The translations under genes and the position numbers were made by a program. Positions 63,561 through 64,000 of a stretch of DNA of 64,000 nt are shown one piece after another (the stretch's first letter is position 1; each line of letters opens with the position of its first letter). The notes under the pieces were generated by a model, which saw nothing but the letters and a program-made list of their open reading frames with translations, was not told the DNA's origin and did not search any database. The stretch covers positions 16,959,934 through 17,023,933 of the forward strand of contig NC_045138.2 of NCBI RefSeq assembly GCF_008831285.2, given 5' to 3'. This DNA comes from Nymphaea colorata (Eukaryota > Streptophyta > Magnoliopsida > Nymphaeales > Nymphaeaceae).

Positions 63561-64000
63561 ACTTTTGAGGCCATGATGCTACGAACCAGATGAATTTCAC
63601 ATGCCGGAGCCAAGAAATCGCAATGAGATTTGTATACATGATGAGTAAGTTTTACATGGAAAAGCAAAGAGATCGCCATATTCTGCCAAGGGCCCTCCGC
63701 GGGTGATTGTTCTAAGTTTCCAACCCTTCGAGTGCAATACGTTGGGATGCTTTAAAGTTTAAAGTGAAGGGCTCCTTGAATCCGATATGCCTTCAGTTAA
63801 ATAAGTAGCAGGAAGCTTCGTTGTAAGTGAGTACCGATTAGATAGAAATGGGAAACATCTGCCTGTTAAGGCTGGGAAATGAGCCAAATGAATGAATAAG
63901 ACACGTTTAGGCTTAACCAGTTGATCTATTTGAGTACTCAAACTTAGCACTAGTGACGGAGCCAGAACTAGCACTCAAGGGCAGAGCCAGTTTCCATGGG

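Larger units (their letters stand above)
61101..64000. other. Intergenic, no supported gene
   Basis: It contains the tandem repeats at 61291 and 62085 and a SINE-like unit near 63.5 kb, all listed separately. Frames such as 62768-63100 show no recognisable domain. Confidence 0.5.

Noticed and set aside
1..64000. CRISPR arrays, operons or bacterial-type systems
   Set aside because: None seen. The direct repeats are few, irregular and plant-type, and the genes are spliced eukaryotic genes.

Overview
The window is nuclear DNA of a flowering plant. The evidence is spliced genes with GT-AG introns, AT-rich intergenic DNA, (AT)n, (GA)n and (CT)n microsatellites, many small non-autonomous transposons, a domesticated plant transposase and a plant microRNA gene. 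The species cannot be told from the sequence alone.

Four protein genes and one microRNA gene are supported, in this order: a MUSTANG-type domesticated Mutator transposase (+, 6177-8315); an FLK-like three-KH-domain RNA-binding protein (-, coding span 12138-17728, six coding exons, 441 aa); an Alba-domain nucleic-acid-binding protein (-, 31976-34019, five exons, 136 aa); a WVD2-LIKE/TPX2-family microtubule protein (+, 48602-50642, seven coding exons, 386 aa); and MIR166 (+, hairpin 58871-58963). From memory, the first four lie in the same order in Arabidopsis as At3g04605 (MUG1), At3g04610 (FLK), At3g04620 (Alba/DAN1) and At3g04630 (WDL1). If so, this is a conserved micro-syntenic block, expanded here to about 45 kb by transposons.

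Layout. 1-3350: a decayed second copy of the 3' half of FLK, itself altered by a 167-bp tandem duplication and a MITE-like insertion. 5.1-8.3 kb: MUSTANG gene and leader. 8.3-11.7 kb: spacer between the convergent MUSTANG and FLK genes. 11.7-22.1 kb: FLK, with a GC-AG intron and a 4.1-kb leader intron carrying a hAT-like element and several tandem repeats. 22.1-31.9 kb: transposon-rich spacer with a tandem array of fold-back elements, collinear duplicated blocks, a PIF-like MITE and SINE copies. 32.0-34.0 kb: Alba gene. 34.3-45.1 kb: non-coding spacer with short inverted-repeat elements. 45.1-50.7 kb: WDL gene with a 2.9-kb leader intron. 50.7-58.6 kb: non-coding. 58.7-59.0 kb: MIR166, with a second diverged copy of its 3' arm 52 bp downstream. 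59-64 kb: non-coding, with tandem repeats and a SINE-like unit.

The genes are not an operon and need not act together. FLK, MUSTANG and miR166 each bear on flowering or development in Arabidopsis. The most noteworthy items are the duplicated miR166 arm, the conserved gene block, the FLK duplicate used as a dating tool, and the fold-back array.
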